Below are positions 1 to 8,442 of a stretch of DNA of 64,000 bases, one piece after another. How positions within the stretch are numbered: the first letter of the stretch is position 1; each line of letters opens with the position of its first letter. Made by a program: the position numbers and the translations under genes. The notes below the pieces were generated by a model, which worked only from the letters and a program-made list of their open reading frames with translations, ran no database searches and was not told the DNA's origin. The DNA lies in assembly GCA_001570385.1 (NCBI GenBank), contig BBYL01000029.1, positions 62,001-126,000 on the forward strand. Direction: 5' to 3'. Source of the DNA: Microtetraspora glauca (lineage in GTDB: Bacteria; Actinomycetota; Actinomycetes; Streptosporangiales; Streptosporangiaceae).

Positions 1-343
1 CGAGGACACCGGCGCGGAGCTGGTCTGGGCCACCACCTGGGAGGAGAACGCCAATGAGGAGATCGGCCCGCTCATCGGCCTGCCCCGGATGCCCGTGATC
101 AAGGTGATGGCGGGGGCGGGCGCGGCGCGCGGTGAACACTTCAAGACCGGCCCGGTGGCCGAGTACGTCCGCGGCCGCCCGTTCGTGTGGTTCGACGACG
201 AGCTCAGCCCCGCCGACTGGGAGTACCTGACCGAACATCCGGACGTCGGCGACTTCCTGCTGATCGAGGTCGATCCACGGAACGGGCTGTCGGGGTGGGA
301 CATCGACCGCGCACGGGAGTGGCTGGCCGCCGCCCAGGGCTGA
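1..343 (+). CDS. HAD-like hypothetical protein, 3' part
   Basis: The frame is open from base 2 to the TGA at 341-343, so the 5' end lies outside the window; about 113 residues are visible. The segment ELVWATTWEENAN followed by IGLPRMPVIKV resembles the small HAD-domain proteins of actinomycetes (a haloacid-dehalogenase fold, often annotated only as HAD domain-containing). The usual N-terminal DVDG-type nucleophile motif would be upstream and cannot be checked. The C-terminal half (FVWFDDELSPADW, then LLIEVDPRNGLS) also fits that family. No substrate can be named. It is followed by a direct repeat (CGCATGCCCACGGCTTCCGC, 353-372 and 378-397) and a convergent gene. Confidence 0.6.
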   Translation, partial: EDTGAELVWATTWEENANEEIGPLIGLPRMPVIKVMAGAGAARGEHFKTGPVAEYVRGRPFVWFDDELSPADWEYLTEHPDVGDFLLIEVDPRNGLSGWDIDRAREWLAAAQG

Positions 344-408
344 GCGGTCGGCGCATGCCCACGGCTTCCGCGCACGGCGCATGCCCACGGCTTCCGCGCA
401 CGGCCGGT

Positions 409-1185
409 TCAGATCGCCGAGTTCTCCAGCCAGTGGGCGAGCAGGCGATCGTCGCCGAAGACCTCGAAGCGTCCGGCGTCCGGCCGCAGCCGCCCATAGA
501 CGAGCAGCAGCAGGTCGCTCGCGGTTCCCCGCACCGCGACCGCGCCCTTGCCGTGCCCGCGCTCCCAGGTGAATCCGGTGGGCCGGAGCGTGATCATCCA
601 CTCGCCGTCGGCGTCCGTCGCGTGCAGATGCAGCGTCTCACCGTCACCGCTGAGCCGTCCGACGCGCTCCGCCCACTCCGCGGCGTACGGCAGGTTGCCG
701 AGGAACTCGTCCACGCCGTCGATCGCGCTCCCCGCGTCGATCGCGGGCTCGCGGCCCAGCGCCAGCTCGGCGTCGGCGAGGTGGACCAGCAGCTCGTGCA
801 GCATCCGGCGGGACCAGAAGCGGGCGTGCCGGTCGCCGCCCCAGGACCAGAGCGGCGTCTCCGGCGCGGTCGCGCGCAACGTGGCCAGCAGTCGCGCCGT
901 ACCCGCCGCGAGCCAGGCAGCGGGGTCGTCTCCCTCCCCCAGGCGGTCCATCGGGACGTCACGCGCCCCGAGCCGCTCCGGAGCACGGGTACGCACCAGG
1001 TGCTCCGCCCAGCGCTGTGTGATCCCCACATGCTTCACCAGCTTGGCGATCGTCCATCCCGGACAGGTGGGGACCGGAGCCGCCGGATCCGCCTCCTCCA
1101 CGAGCGCGACCAGGCGCGCCGTGGCGGCCTCGATCGCCGTGCAGTACTCCTCGTGCGGCCGGTCGCCGTGGATCAGCTCAGTCAT
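409..1185 (-). CDS. Maleylpyruvate isomerase family (MDMPI/DinB-like) protein
   Basis: This 258-residue protein has the N-terminal four-helix DinB/MDMPI domain: VPTCPGWTIAKLVKHVG near residues 39-55 carries the family's CPGW-x-V/L-x-x-LxxH pattern, in which histidines bind a metal. The C-terminal part (LHLHATDADGEWMI, then GTASDLLLLVYGR) matches the second domain common in actinobacterial members. Family members are mycothiol-dependent isomerases or transferases, but most have no known substrate, and nothing here fixes one. It starts at ATG 1185 and is transcribed towards the HAD-like gene. The intergenic space to the next gene upstream is about 55 bp, so it may be read through from the PLP enzyme gene. 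Confidence 0.75.
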   Translation of the reverse strand: MTELIHGDRPHEEYCTAIEAATARLVALVEEADPAAPVPTCPGWTIAKLVKHVGITQRWAEHLVRTRAPERLGARDVPMDRLGEGDDPAAWLAAGTARLLATLRATAPETPLWSWGGDRHARFWSRRMLHELLVHLADAELALGREPAIDAGSAIDGVDEFLGNLPYAAEWAERVGRLSGDGETLHLHATDADGEWMITLRPTGFTWERGHGKGAVAVRGTASDLLLLVYGRLRPDAGRFEVFGDDRLLAHWLENSAI

Positions 1186-1240
1186 GCGCCGACCGTACCT
1201 CTCCGGCCCCGGAAGCGGTACGGCCCCTGCCGCTTCATGA

Positions 1241-2125
1241 TCAGCCGGTGATCACGGCGACGACGACCGTGCCCGGCGCGAGGTCACGCGCCAGGGCGTA
1301 GACCCCGTACATCATCTTGGCCACGTAGATCCGGTCGAGAAGGAGCCCGTGCCGTACGGCGAAGTCGGAGGCGAACGCCTCCAGCTCCGGTGTGGAGCGG
1401 GCATAGCCGCCGAAGTGGAAACCGCACTCGACCCGCCAGCCGCCCGTGACCCGGCCGAGCGCCTCGCGCTGGAGCCGGGCGACCTCTCCGGTCAGGAACT
1501 CGCCGCCCTTCAGCACCGAGAAGCCGACCGCCTCCCGGCCCGACGGCAGGCCGGCCGCGATGCCGGCGAGCGTCCCGCCGGTGCCGACCGGACAGCAGAC
1601 GAGGTCGTATCCCCCGTCCAGTTGCGTGTCCAGTTCCGGGGGGATCTCGGCGCAGCCACGTACGGCCGCCGCGTTGCTGCCTCCCTCCGGCAGGAGATGG
1701 AAGTCGCCGAACTCGACCCGCAGCGCGTCGATCACCTCGGGCGTGTGCTTGCGCCGGTACGCCGTCCGGTCCAGGTAGGTCAGCCGCATGCCCCGGCCCA
1801 CCGCGTACGCCAGGGAGGGGTTGAGCGGCAGGTGTTCCTCGCCGCGGATCACACCGATCGTCTCGAAGCCGTAGGCCGCGCCCGCCGCCGCGACCGCCCT
1901 GATGTGGTTGGAGTACGCCCCACCGAACGTGAGCACCCAGCCCGATCTGGGGTTGTACTTCAGCTTGCGCCACTTGTTCCCCGAGATCTCGGGGTGGATG
2001 AGGTCGTCGCGCTTGAGCAGCAACCGGACGGCTCCGAGACGCTCGTCGCGCACCTCCTCGATCGGCGAGGGCACGCACGCCGCCGGGCTGCTCGCCGATC
2101 CCGCCAGACCTGCCGGAACGTCCAT
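1241..2125 (-). CDS. PLP-dependent ACC deaminase / D-cysteine desulfhydrase family
   Basis: This 294-residue fold-type II PLP enzyme begins at ATG 2125 (MDVPAGLAGSASS). The same frame stays open upstream only because it is the shadow of galK. The lysine that binds PLP is in LIHPEISGNKWRKLKY; a substrate-binding FGGAYSNHIRA follows, and the phosphate-cup sequence CCPVGTGGTLAG lies past the middle. These match the 1-aminocyclopropane-1-carboxylate deaminase/D-cysteine desulfhydrase family. True ACC deaminases are longer (about 340 residues), so desulfhydrase-like activity is the better guess. It is divergent from galK with only 72 bp between start codons, so the two promoters must share that space. 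Confidence 0.8.
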   Translation of the reverse strand: MDVPAGLAGSASSPAACVPSPIEEVRDERLGAVRLLLKRDDLIHPEISGNKWRKLKYNPRSGWVLTFGGAYSNHIRAVAAAGAAYGFETIGVIRGEEHLPLNPSLAYAVGRGMRLTYLDRTAYRRKHTPEVIDALRVEFGDFHLLPEGGSNAAAVRGCAEIPPELDTQLDGGYDLVCCPVGTGGTLAGIAAGLPSGREAVGFSVLKGGEFLTGEVARLQREALGRVTGGWRVECGFHFGGYARSTPELEAFASDFAVRHGLLLDRIYVAKMMYGVYALARDLAPGTVVVAVITG

Positions 2126-2197
2126 ACCGTTAAGGCTGGCACACGGACGCGGACTCGCTAACCTACGTGGAAGCCGTTTGTTGAGGAGTGTTCGATT

Positions 2198-3319
2198 ATG
2201 CGTGTTGTTGAGGTGTTCCGTGCGGCCTATGGGAGCGACCCCGCAGGGGTCTGGCACGCGCCGGGCCGGGTCAACCTGATCGGCGAGCACACCGACTACA
2301 ACGACGGCCTCGTGTTGCCTTTCGCCGTCCCGTGGGGCGTGACCGCCGCCGTCAGCCCCCGCCCCGACGGCGTCGTACGGCTCGCGTCGGTCCAGGCGCC
2401 GGGCGAGGAGCAGGTCGTCGAGGACCTCGACCAGACCCGCGGCTGGGCCCGCTACCCCGCCGGAGTCGTCTGGGCACTGCGCCGCGCGAGCCACCCGGTC
2501 GGCGGCGCCGACATCGTGATCGACGGCGACGTACCCAGGGGCGCGGGTCTGTCCTCCAGCGCCGCGCTGGAGGTGGCGACCGCGCTCGCTTTCGACGACC
2601 TGTACGGCCTGGCCCTGCCGAGGATGGAGCTGGCGAAGATCGCGCAGCGGGCCGAGAACGACTTCGTCGGCATGCCCTGCGGGATCATGGACCAGGCGGC
2701 CTCCGCGCTCAGCGAGGAGGGCCGCGCGCTGTTCCTCGACTGCCGCTCCCTCGGCAGCCGCGCCGTCCCGCTGGACCTGGCGGCGCACGGCCTGCGGCTG
2801 TTGATCATCAACACCGGCGTCCACCACGAACTGGCCGACGGGCAGTACGCCCGGCGCCGCCAGGACTGCGAGAACGCCGCCAAGCGGCTGGGCGTTCCCG
2901 CGCTCAGGGACGTCACCGACCTCGCCGGGGCACTGGCCAGGCTGAGCGGCGACGAGCGGAAGCGGACCCAGCACGTGGTCACCGAGAACCACCGGGTCGA
3001 GGCGGTGATCGGCCTGCTGCGGGCGGGAGCCGTACGCGAGATCGGCGCGCTCCTGAACGCCTCACACCTCTCCCTGCGTGACCAGTTCGAGGTGTCGTGC
3101 CCCGAGCTGGACGTGGCCGTCGAGGCGGCGGTCAGGGGCGGCGCGCGCGGCGCCAGGATGACCGGAGGCGGCTTCGGGGGCTCCGCCATCGCCCTCGTAC
3201 CCGAAGAGCGCCTCCCGGCCGTACGGGACGAGGTTCTGCGGGCCTACGAGGCACGCGGCTGGGCCGCTCCCGCCTTCCTGGAGGCGACCCCCGCCCCCGG
3301 CGCCCGCCGCCTCCGCTGA
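2198..3319 (+). CDS. galK: Galactokinase
   Basis: GalK phosphorylates galactose to galactose 1-phosphate in the Leloir pathway. The 373-residue protein is the normal family length. It shows the galactokinase signature GRVNLIGEHTDYNDG near residues 25-39, the GHMP ATP-binding motif PRGAGLSSSAALE near 115-127, and the C-terminal GHMP motif MTGGGFGGSAIALV. The ATG at 2198 follows a GAGG-containing stretch at 2181-2184, somewhat distant. No galT or galE is adjacent, so this looks like a lone galactokinase gene, divergent from the PLP enzyme. Confidence 0.93.
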   Translation: MRVVEVFRAAYGSDPAGVWHAPGRVNLIGEHTDYNDGLVLPFAVPWGVTAAVSPRPDGVVRLASVQAPGEEQVVEDLDQTRGWARYPAGVVWALRRASHPVGGADIVIDGDVPRGAGLSSSAALEVATALAFDDLYGLALPRMELAKIAQRAENDFVGMPCGIMDQAASALSEEGRALFLDCRSLGSRAVPLDLAAHGLRLLIINTGVHHELADGQYARRRQDCENAAKRLGVPALRDVTDLAGALARLSGDERKRTQHVVTENHRVEAVIGLLRAGAVREIGALLNASHLSLRDQFEVSCPELDVAVEAAVRGGARGARMTGGGFGGSAIALVPEERLPAVRDEVLRAYEARGWAAPAFLEATPAPGARRLR

Positions 3320-3376
3320 ATCGGACCGGTTCCGGGGCCGGATGCCGGGCGGCTTCCGCCTGAGGCGTCGGCGCGC

Positions 3377-4267
3377 TCACAGCGGCCGGAAACGCGGCGG
3401 GCGGCGCTCCAGGAAGCCGGCGACGCCCTCGGCGAAGTCGGGCCCGCCGAACGACTCCATCATGAGCCGCACGGCCCGGTCCCTCGACTCGTCGAGAGGC
3501 CGCTCCCAGTCGCCCCACACCTGCCGCTTGATGACCGCCATCGACGTGGGCGAGCTGGTGGCCGCCAGCTCCCGCGCGTACGCCAGGGCCTCGTCGAGAA
3601 GCCGCTCTCCCGGTACGGCCCGGCACGCCAGGCCCAGCGCGTACGCCTCGGAGCCGGTGAAGGTCCGGCCCGACAGCAGGAGTTCCATGGCCCTGGCCTG
3701 CCCGGCGAGCTTGGGCAGGACCCAGGCCAGGCCGTACTCCGCGATGAGCCCACGCCGGGAGAAGGCGGTGGTCCACTTGGCGTCCTCGGCGGTGAAGACG
3801 AGATCGCAGACGAGGGCGTAGACCATGCCCAGCCCGGCGCAGGCGCCGTTCACCACGGCGATGACCGGCTTGCGTAGCGTCAGTGGAAAGGTGGCGGGCC
3901 GGGGATCCGGCTCGAAATCGGGCAAGCCCGCCCGCTGGCCGGTGCGCCCTTCGTCCCGGCCGTCCTCCCGGTTACCCAAGCCTCCGCCCACGCGGCCTTC
4001 GTCCCGGTCGCCCGCGTGGTCACCCGCGTGGTCGCCGGAGCGGACTCCGGCCGCCTGGATCGCGGCGAGCGCCTGGAAGTCGGCGCCGGAGCAGAACCCC
4101 TTCCCCACGCCGGTGACCAGGATGACCCGGACGGTGGGATCACGCTCGGCCTCTTCGAGCAGATCGAAGTAGCGCCGCCCCATCTCGGGAGTCCAGGCGT
4201 TCAGCCGATCCGGCCGGTTGAACTTCAGGACCCGCACGGCGTCGTGGTTCTCGGACAGCACCAGCAT
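3377..4267 (-). CDS. Enoyl-CoA hydratase/isomerase family protein with repeat-bearing insertion
   Basis: Crotonase-fold protein of 296 residues, probably in fatty-acid or acyl-CoA breakdown. The start ATG 4267 has a strong GGGAGG six bases upstream. FNRPDRLNAWTPEM is the usual N-terminal crotonase motif; GKGFCSGADF and VIAVVNGACAGLGM supply the two oxyanion-hole segments; AYALGLACRAVP and LERRPPRF are the typical tail. Between the two oxyanion segments, at about residues 76-122, lies an unusual acidic/glycine/arginine-rich insertion that includes GDHAGDHAGDRDEG. The insertion sits in a surface loop of the fold and should not block activity. The substrate cannot be assigned. Confidence 0.83.
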   Translation of the reverse strand: MLVLSENHDAVRVLKFNRPDRLNAWTPEMGRRYFDLLEEAERDPTVRVILVTGVGKGFCSGADFQALAAIQAAGVRSGDHAGDHAGDRDEGRVGGGLGNREDGRDEGRTGQRAGLPDFEPDPRPATFPLTLRKPVIAVVNGACAGLGMVYALVCDLVFTAEDAKWTTAFSRRGLIAEYGLAWVLPKLAGQARAMELLLSGRTFTGSEAYALGLACRAVPGERLLDEALAYARELAATSSPTSMAVIKRQVWGDWERPLDESRDRAVRLMMESFGGPDFAEGVAGFLERRPPRFRPL

Positions 4268-4283
4268 GTCGGCCTCCCTGTAC

Positions 4284-4296
4284 AGAACTATGTTCT
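4284..4296. promoter_or_regulatory. Candidate palindromic operator upstream of enoyl-CoA hydratase
   Basis: AGAACTATGTTCT is a 5-3-5 inverted repeat 17 bp in front of the hydratase start, overlapping where its promoter should be. It resembles operators of TetR-type lipid regulators (AAC-spacer-GTT), but the spacer is 3 rather than the 2 expected for KstR, so the regulator is unknown. Confidence 0.35.
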
Positions 4297-4354
4297 ACAC
4301 CAGTGGGGCGGCCTGATCGACCCCCAAAAAGGAAGAAGGGGCCACAAACGCGAC

Positions 4355-4386
4355 GAGGCCGGGCGACCTTTCGGTCACCCGGCCTC
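4355..4386 (-). terminator. Terminator after tRNA-Asn
   Basis: GAGGCCGGG at 4355-4363 pairs with CCCGGCCTC at 4378-4386, and GACC/GGTC extend the stem inside one mismatch, with a TTT(C) loop. It lies directly 3' of the tRNA on the minus strand, with a weak run of T (TTTTTGGGGG in the transcript) further on. Confidence 0.75.
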
Positions 4387-4394
4387 GGAGCCAG

Positions 4395-4470
4395 TGGCTC
4401 CCGCGATAGGACTCGAACCTATAACCTGCCGGTTAACAGCCGGCTGCTCTGCCGATTGAGCTACACGGGA
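4395..4470 (-). tRNA. tRNA-Asn (GTT)
   Basis: The reverse complement folds as a full cloverleaf of 76 nt with CCA encoded. The acceptor stem TCCCGTG pairs with CGCGGGA (one G-T wobble). The D-arm contains AGCTCAATCGGCAGAGC, the anticodon stem GCCGG/CCGGC encloses CTGTTAA with anticodon GTT, and the T-arm has GGTTCGAGTCC. A hairpin terminator follows directly. Confidence 0.96.
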
Positions 4471-4623
4471 TTGCTGTTCGCCCCGCCTTCCGGCCTTTCG
4501 GCTTTCCTTGCGGCGCGGAACTAGATTAGCGCACTCCGAGGGGTTCCTGTCACATCGGTTGCGCTTGGATAGAGCGTGGCCCCCAGGGTAGGAGGCCGGA
4601 GACATTGAGTGGGGAGGTGGATG

Positions 4624-4926
4624 ATGCGCTACAAGGTGATGTTCGCCGCCGGGCTGGCCATCGGTTATGTCCTGGGCACACGGGCCGGGCGGGAGCGGTA
4701 CGAGGAGATCAAGCGCCTGGCACAGCGGGTGTCCGACAGCCCGACGATCCAGGAGGCGGCGGGCCTGGTGGGCGCCCAGGCGGCCAAGGTCGCGGACAGG
4801 GCCAAGAGCATGGTGGGCGACAAGTTCGGCGGCAAGGTCCCGTTCATGCGCAAGCCCGAGCACGAGCCCTGGTCGGCGGAGAAGGTGCCCAGCGGAGCCG
4901 GCTGGCCCGACCCCGGAACGACCTGA
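4624..4926 (+). CDS. Small membrane-anchored conserved protein (YtxH-like)
   Basis: About 100 residues. An in-frame GTG at 4609 and ATG at 4621 also exist; ATG 4624 sits best behind GGGGAGG (4611-4617). A short hydrophobic N-terminus, MFAAGLAIGYVLGTRAGRE, is followed by an amphipathic charged helix (RYEEIKRLAQRVSDSP) and a soluble basic tail. This layout matches the YtxH-like proteins widely annotated in actinomycetes, which are probably peripheral membrane proteins of unknown role. No catalytic residues are visible. It stands alone, convergent with the gene ending at 5132. Confidence 0.7.
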   Translation: MRYKVMFAAGLAIGYVLGTRAGRERYEEIKRLAQRVSDSPTIQEAAGLVGAQAAKVADRAKSMVGDKFGGKVPFMRKPEHEPWSAEKVPSGAGWPDPGTT

Positions 4927-5018
4927 ACACGTGACCGCCTTCGGCGTGTCACGCGGGCGACCGTGATCGGTGACCGCCCGACGACGCGCGGCGCCGACAG
5001 ATCGCGCGCCGCGCACGT

Positions 5019-5118
5019 CTGACGGCGTGTCGCGCCGATTGACTCGACCGGCGGCTCGCCTGACGGCGTGTCGCGCCGAACCACTCGATCGATGTCGCCT
5101 GGCGGCGTGTCGCCCCGA
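5019..5118. repeat. Three ~20-bp direct repeats, ~40-bp period
   Basis: CTGACGGCGTGTCGCGCCGA occurs at 5019-5038 and 5060-5079, with a variant (CTGGCGGCGTGTCGCCCCGA) at 5099-5118. The spacers share ACTCGAYCG. The array lies between two convergent genes. Confidence 0.8.
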
Positions 5119-5131
5119 CAGCCCCGGCGCC

Positions 5132-5737
5132 TCAGACACCGAGGCTGCGGCGCACCTCCTCGAGCGCCTGCTCGGCGAGTGCGCGCAGTCCCGGGTCGCC
5201 GGGATCGAGACCGGGATCGAAGACGAACTCCCAGTGCGGCTCCTCCGCCCCCGGCACGCGCCTGGCGACCAGCCGCACTCCCCCACGCGCGTCGAGCGGG
5301 ACGTGCTTGCTCGCCACGATCGACGAGGTGACCCGCTCCCGGATCGTCTCCGGCAGCAGGCCGGGCTCCGGAAGCGGCACGCGGTGGATCTCGCCGTCCG
5401 TCATGGCGACGGTGAGGCCGGTCTCGTCCCACGTCGCCTTGTCCACCATGTGCCAGGGCAGCCTGTGCCCGCCGGGCAGGTGCAGGGCCAGCGTGGTGGC
5501 GACCGCGTATCCCGCACCGGCGCTCCCACCGCTTCTCCCGGCGGTTCCTCCGGCGGTTCCCCCAACGGTGCCCTCGCCGCTTCCTCCGGCCGTGCCCTCG
5601 TCTGCCGTACGCGCGTGGCTGAGCACCCGCTCGCCCGGTTCCAGGGCGAGTGCCGTACGGACCTCGGACGGCAGCCGCTCGCCGAAGAGGGCACCGGCGA
5701 GACCGGAGAACGCGCGGGAGAAGGATGATCCAGCCAA
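5132..5737 (-). CDS. Conserved actinobacterial hypothetical protein
   Basis: I do not recognise a named domain. The frame runs further upstream, but a TTG at 5737 (MAGSSFSRAFSGLAG) avoids a large overlap with the glycosidase gene and gives 201 residues. The only ATG starts would be 5866, inside that gene, or far internal. Visible features are LPSEVRTALALEPGERVLSH near the N-terminus, a glycine/threonine-rich repetitive linker (about residues 45-75, with GGTAGGTAG), and a beta-rich half with LHLPGGHRLPWHMVDKATW, reminiscent of a PH-like fold. Similar proteins occur in many actinomycetes. It lies 41 bp behind the glycosidase on the same strand, so they are probably co-transcribed. Confidence 0.6.
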   Translation of the reverse strand: MAGSSFSRAFSGLAGALFGERLPSEVRTALALEPGERVLSHARTADEGTAGGSGEGTVGGTAGGTAGRSGGSAGAGYAVATTLALHLPGGHRLPWHMVDKATWDETGLTVAMTDGEIHRVPLPEPGLLPETIRERVTSSIVASKHVPLDARGGVRLVARRVPGAEEPHWEFVFDPGLDPGDPGLRALAEQALEEVRRSLGV

Positions 5738-5778
5738 CGGGCACCGCCAGGGAACGCGACGATCGGTACAGCCGCAGG

Positions 5779-7023
5779 CTATCTGCCGAGCAGATCGAGG
5801 GTGAGCGCGGCCGACCAGGAGAAGTCCCTGCAGCCGTGCCCGGTCCCGTCGAAGGGATCGAAGCACTCGCGGAATCCCCCCTGCCGGACCAGCCGCAGCG
5901 TGCTGGCCACGAGCAGCTCGCGCAGCCGGTCCAGACCGTGTACGGCGGCGGCCTGGCTGAGCAGCCAGTTCGTGCTGATCCAGGACGGGCCGCGCCAGTA
6001 CTGCGCCCGGTCGAACTCCGGCGCCCTTATCTCGCAGCTCGGTACCGGATATCCGGCCGCGCCCATGAACTTGGTCGACTCAAGGAGCGCGGTCAGCGCC
6101 GCGATGACGTGGTGGGGCATCTCGGGATCGAGCATGGGACCGAAACCGCCGATCGTGCAGACCGGGACGAGCCGGTCGGCACGGAGGTCCCTGGCGTAGA
6201 AGGCGCCGTTCCACAACCGGTCGAGCAGGGCGCCCCTGATCCGCGCCGCGGCCTCCTGGAACGGCTCCGGGTCCGCTCCCACGACCTCGGACGCGAGCCG
6301 CGCCATGGCGTCGCAGGAGAGCAGCCAGATGCCGTTGAACATCGGGTCCTCGACCGCGAACGGATGCTCCTCCCGGAAGTACGACGGCGCGTACCCGTGA
6401 TCCCGGCACTGGACGGCGAGCCAGAAGTACCTGTCGTGGTAGCCGGTGCCGCACCGGCCCGCGGGCAGGTTCGCCAGGGGCGCGTCCCAGGCGGGGCTGT
6501 CGTCCATGCCGGACTCCCACGGGTGGGCGATCGCGGCCAGCCCGTGCCCTCCGGCGTCCCTGCTCCGCAGATAGGCGTGCTGGGCCACGAGGGACGGCCA
6601 CGCCCGCCGTACGAACCGGGCGGCGAGCTCGCGGTCGGCGGCGTGCCGCCAGATCCACCAGGCGGCGTACGCGTGCAGGGGCGGCTGGGTCAGCCCGGAC
6701 GTGAGCGCGCCGCGCGGCGCGTCCGGGACCTCTTCCGAGCGCCACATGGACGGTCCGGGGAAGTAGCCGTCGCTGTGGTGGAACACGATGTGCGGGACCA
6801 TCCCGGTGCGCCACTGGCCGGTGAAGAGCGAGAGCAGCTCCTGACCGGCCCGTGCGGTGTCGCGCCTGGCGAGGCCGATCGCCACGAACGCCGAGTCCAG
6901 GCTCCACTGGTGGGGGTAGATGCCGGGGGCGGGCACGGTGGAGGTGCCCGTCCAGTTCGCGTCGAGCACGGCCAGGGCGGCACGCCCGAGCGCGGCGTCG
7001 TCAACAGCGGGACGCCCCTCCAT
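5779..7023 (-). CDS. GH63-like glycosidase (MGH1 / glucosylglycerate hydrolase type)
   Basis: This 414-residue cytoplasmic (alpha/alpha)6-barrel enzyme resembles GH63 bacterial members such as mannosylglycerate/glucosylglycerate hydrolases. Diagnostic segments are YPHQWSLDSAFVAIG and FTGQWRTGMVPHIVF near the N-terminus, then GYFPGPSMW, HPWESGMDDSPAWD (a catalytic-acid region), YWRGPSWISTNWL and GFRECFDPFDGTGHGCRDFSWSA at the C-terminus (given here as landmarks only). There is no signal peptide, which fits an intracellular compatible-solute or oligosaccharide hydrolase. Which of the known substrates it uses is inference. Confidence 0.82.
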   Translation of the reverse strand: MEGRPAVDDAALGRAALAVLDANWTGTSTVPAPGIYPHQWSLDSAFVAIGLARRDTARAGQELLSLFTGQWRTGMVPHIVFHHSDGYFPGPSMWRSEEVPDAPRGALTSGLTQPPLHAYAAWWIWRHAADRELAARFVRRAWPSLVAQHAYLRSRDAGGHGLAAIAHPWESGMDDSPAWDAPLANLPAGRCGTGYHDRYFWLAVQCRDHGYAPSYFREEHPFAVEDPMFNGIWLLSCDAMARLASEVVGADPEPFQEAAARIRGALLDRLWNGAFYARDLRADRLVPVCTIGGFGPMLDPEMPHHVIAALTALLESTKFMGAAGYPVPSCEIRAPEFDRAQYWRGPSWISTNWLLSQAAAVHGLDRLRELLVASTLRLVRQGGFRECFDPFDGTGHGCRDFSWSAALTLDLLGR

Positions 7024-7157
7024 CGATCCAGACTAATCCCACAAAGACCAGAAATCACCGAATATGACGCCCCGGCCGCGGGGTCCCGCACGGCCCGCAG
7101 GACCCCGCACCGACCCGGCGCCCGGTGACACACGTTCCGGCGCCCGGTCGCGGACCA

Positions 7158-8309
7158 TCACTCGAGATAGTCGCGCAGCATCTGGGCCCGGGTCGGGTGG
7201 CGCAGCTTGGCCAGCGTCTTCGACTCGATCTGCCGGATCCGCTCGCGGGTGACGCCGAACTCCCGGCCGACCTCCTCCAGCGTGCGGGGGTGGCCGTCGG
7301 ACAGGCCGAACCGGAGCTGGATGATCCGCTGCTCGCGGTCCGACAGGGTCGCGAGGATGTCGTCGAGCTGGTCCTGCAGCATGATGAACGCCGCGGCCTC
7401 GATCGGCACCACCGCGTCCGCGTCCTCGATGAAGTCTCCGAGATCGGAGTCCTCCTCGCCGATCGGCGACTGCAGCGACACCGGCTCCTGCGCGATCCGC
7501 TGGATCTCCACCACGCGGTCGATGGGCAGATCCATCTCCGCCGCGATCTCCTCGGGGGCGGGCTCGCGGCCGAGATCCTGGTGCAGCTGCCGCTGCACCC
7601 GGACCAATTTGTTGATCGTCTCGACCATGTGGACCGGAATTCTGATCGTCCGGGCCTGGTCCGCGATGGCCCGGGTGATCGCCTGGCGAATCCACCATGT
7701 GGCATAGGTCGAGAACTTGTAACCCTTGGTGTAATCGAATTTCTCAACCGCGCGGATCAGGCCGAGATTGCCTTCCTGGATAAGATCCAGAAAGAGCATT
7801 CCGCGGCCCACATAACGCTTGGCGATCGACACCACGAGCCGCAGGTTCGCCTCGATCAGGCGCTGCTTGGCGCGCACGCCCTCCCAGACCAGATCCTCCA
7901 GCTCGGGACGGCCCAGCCGTACCGCGGCGCCGTCGCACAGCTTGTCCTCGGCGAACAGACCGGCCTCGATCGCCTTGGCGAGTTCCACCTCCTCTTCGGC
8001 GGTCAGCAGCGGAACCCGGCCGATCTCCCGCAGGTAGATGCGGACGAGGTCGCTCGTCGGAGCCCGCCGGCCGGCGTCGTCGTCGTCCGGCCTGCTCGGC
8101 TCGTCTTCGCCTTGGGGTTCGAGAACCTCGACCCCGTTCTCCGCGAGCATGCGCACGACGCGCTCCAGCGCGTCGGACGGCAGCTCGGATTTGTCGAGCG
8201 CGGCGGCCACGTCGTCGACCGTGACGCTTCCGCGTTCCCTTCCCTTCGCGACGAGGTCCGCCACCTGGTCTACCGATGGCGGCCCACTTGGTAGCACCGA
8301 TGCACCCAC
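7158..8309 (-). CDS. RNA polymerase sigma-70 factor, principal-type (HrdA/SigA-like)
   Basis: 383 residues. Region 1.1 is present (VDQVADLVAKGRERG to about residue 60). A short acidic linker with EDEPSRPDDDD replaces the long basic/acidic spacer of HrdB-type factors. Region 1.2 (DLVRIYLREIG) and region 2 (LVVSIAKRYVGRGM, FLDLIQEGNLGLIRAV, YKFSTYATWWIRQAI) are nearly invariant. Region 3 has IRIPVHMVETINKL, and region 4 has REQRIIQLRFGL and REFGVTRERIRQIE. It recognises standard -10/-35 promoters. The start is a GTG at 8309 without a clear ribosome site, so it is uncertain by some residues. dnaG lies 133 bp upstream, as in classic primase-sigma operons. A TTGACT at 8378-8383 (minus strand) may mark its own promoter. 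Confidence 0.92.
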   Translation of the reverse strand: MGASVLPSGPPSVDQVADLVAKGRERGSVTVDDVAAALDKSELPSDALERVVRMLAENGVEVLEPQGEDEPSRPDDDDAGRRAPTSDLVRIYLREIGRVPLLTAEEEVELAKAIEAGLFAEDKLCDGAAVRLGRPELEDLVWEGVRAKQRLIEANLRLVVSIAKRYVGRGMLFLDLIQEGNLGLIRAVEKFDYTKGYKFSTYATWWIRQAITRAIADQARTIRIPVHMVETINKLVRVQRQLHQDLGREPAPEEIAAEMDLPIDRVVEIQRIAQEPVSLQSPIGEEDSDLGDFIEDADAVVPIEAAAFIMLQDQLDDILATLSDREQRIIQLRFGLSDGHPRTLEEVGREFGVTRERIRQIESKTLAKLRHPTRAQMLRDYLE

Positions 8310-8442
8310 GCATCACAGTCTGCGGTATGAGCACAACAAAGCGGCAGGCCTATTTTTGGAACTCAAGGTAAGGCAGAAGTCAATACCCGATCGCAATCTA
8401 AATCAACGTTTACCCGTTGTCAGGATTGGAAAGGAAAGTAAT

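Noticed and set aside
2126..2992. Long upstream extension of the PLP enzyme frame, giving 583 residues
   Set aside because: It is the antisense shadow of galK; homology begins only after ATG 2125.
5019..5118. Possible CRISPR array
   Set aside because: Only three units, imperfect repeats, spacers that share sequence, and no cas genes.
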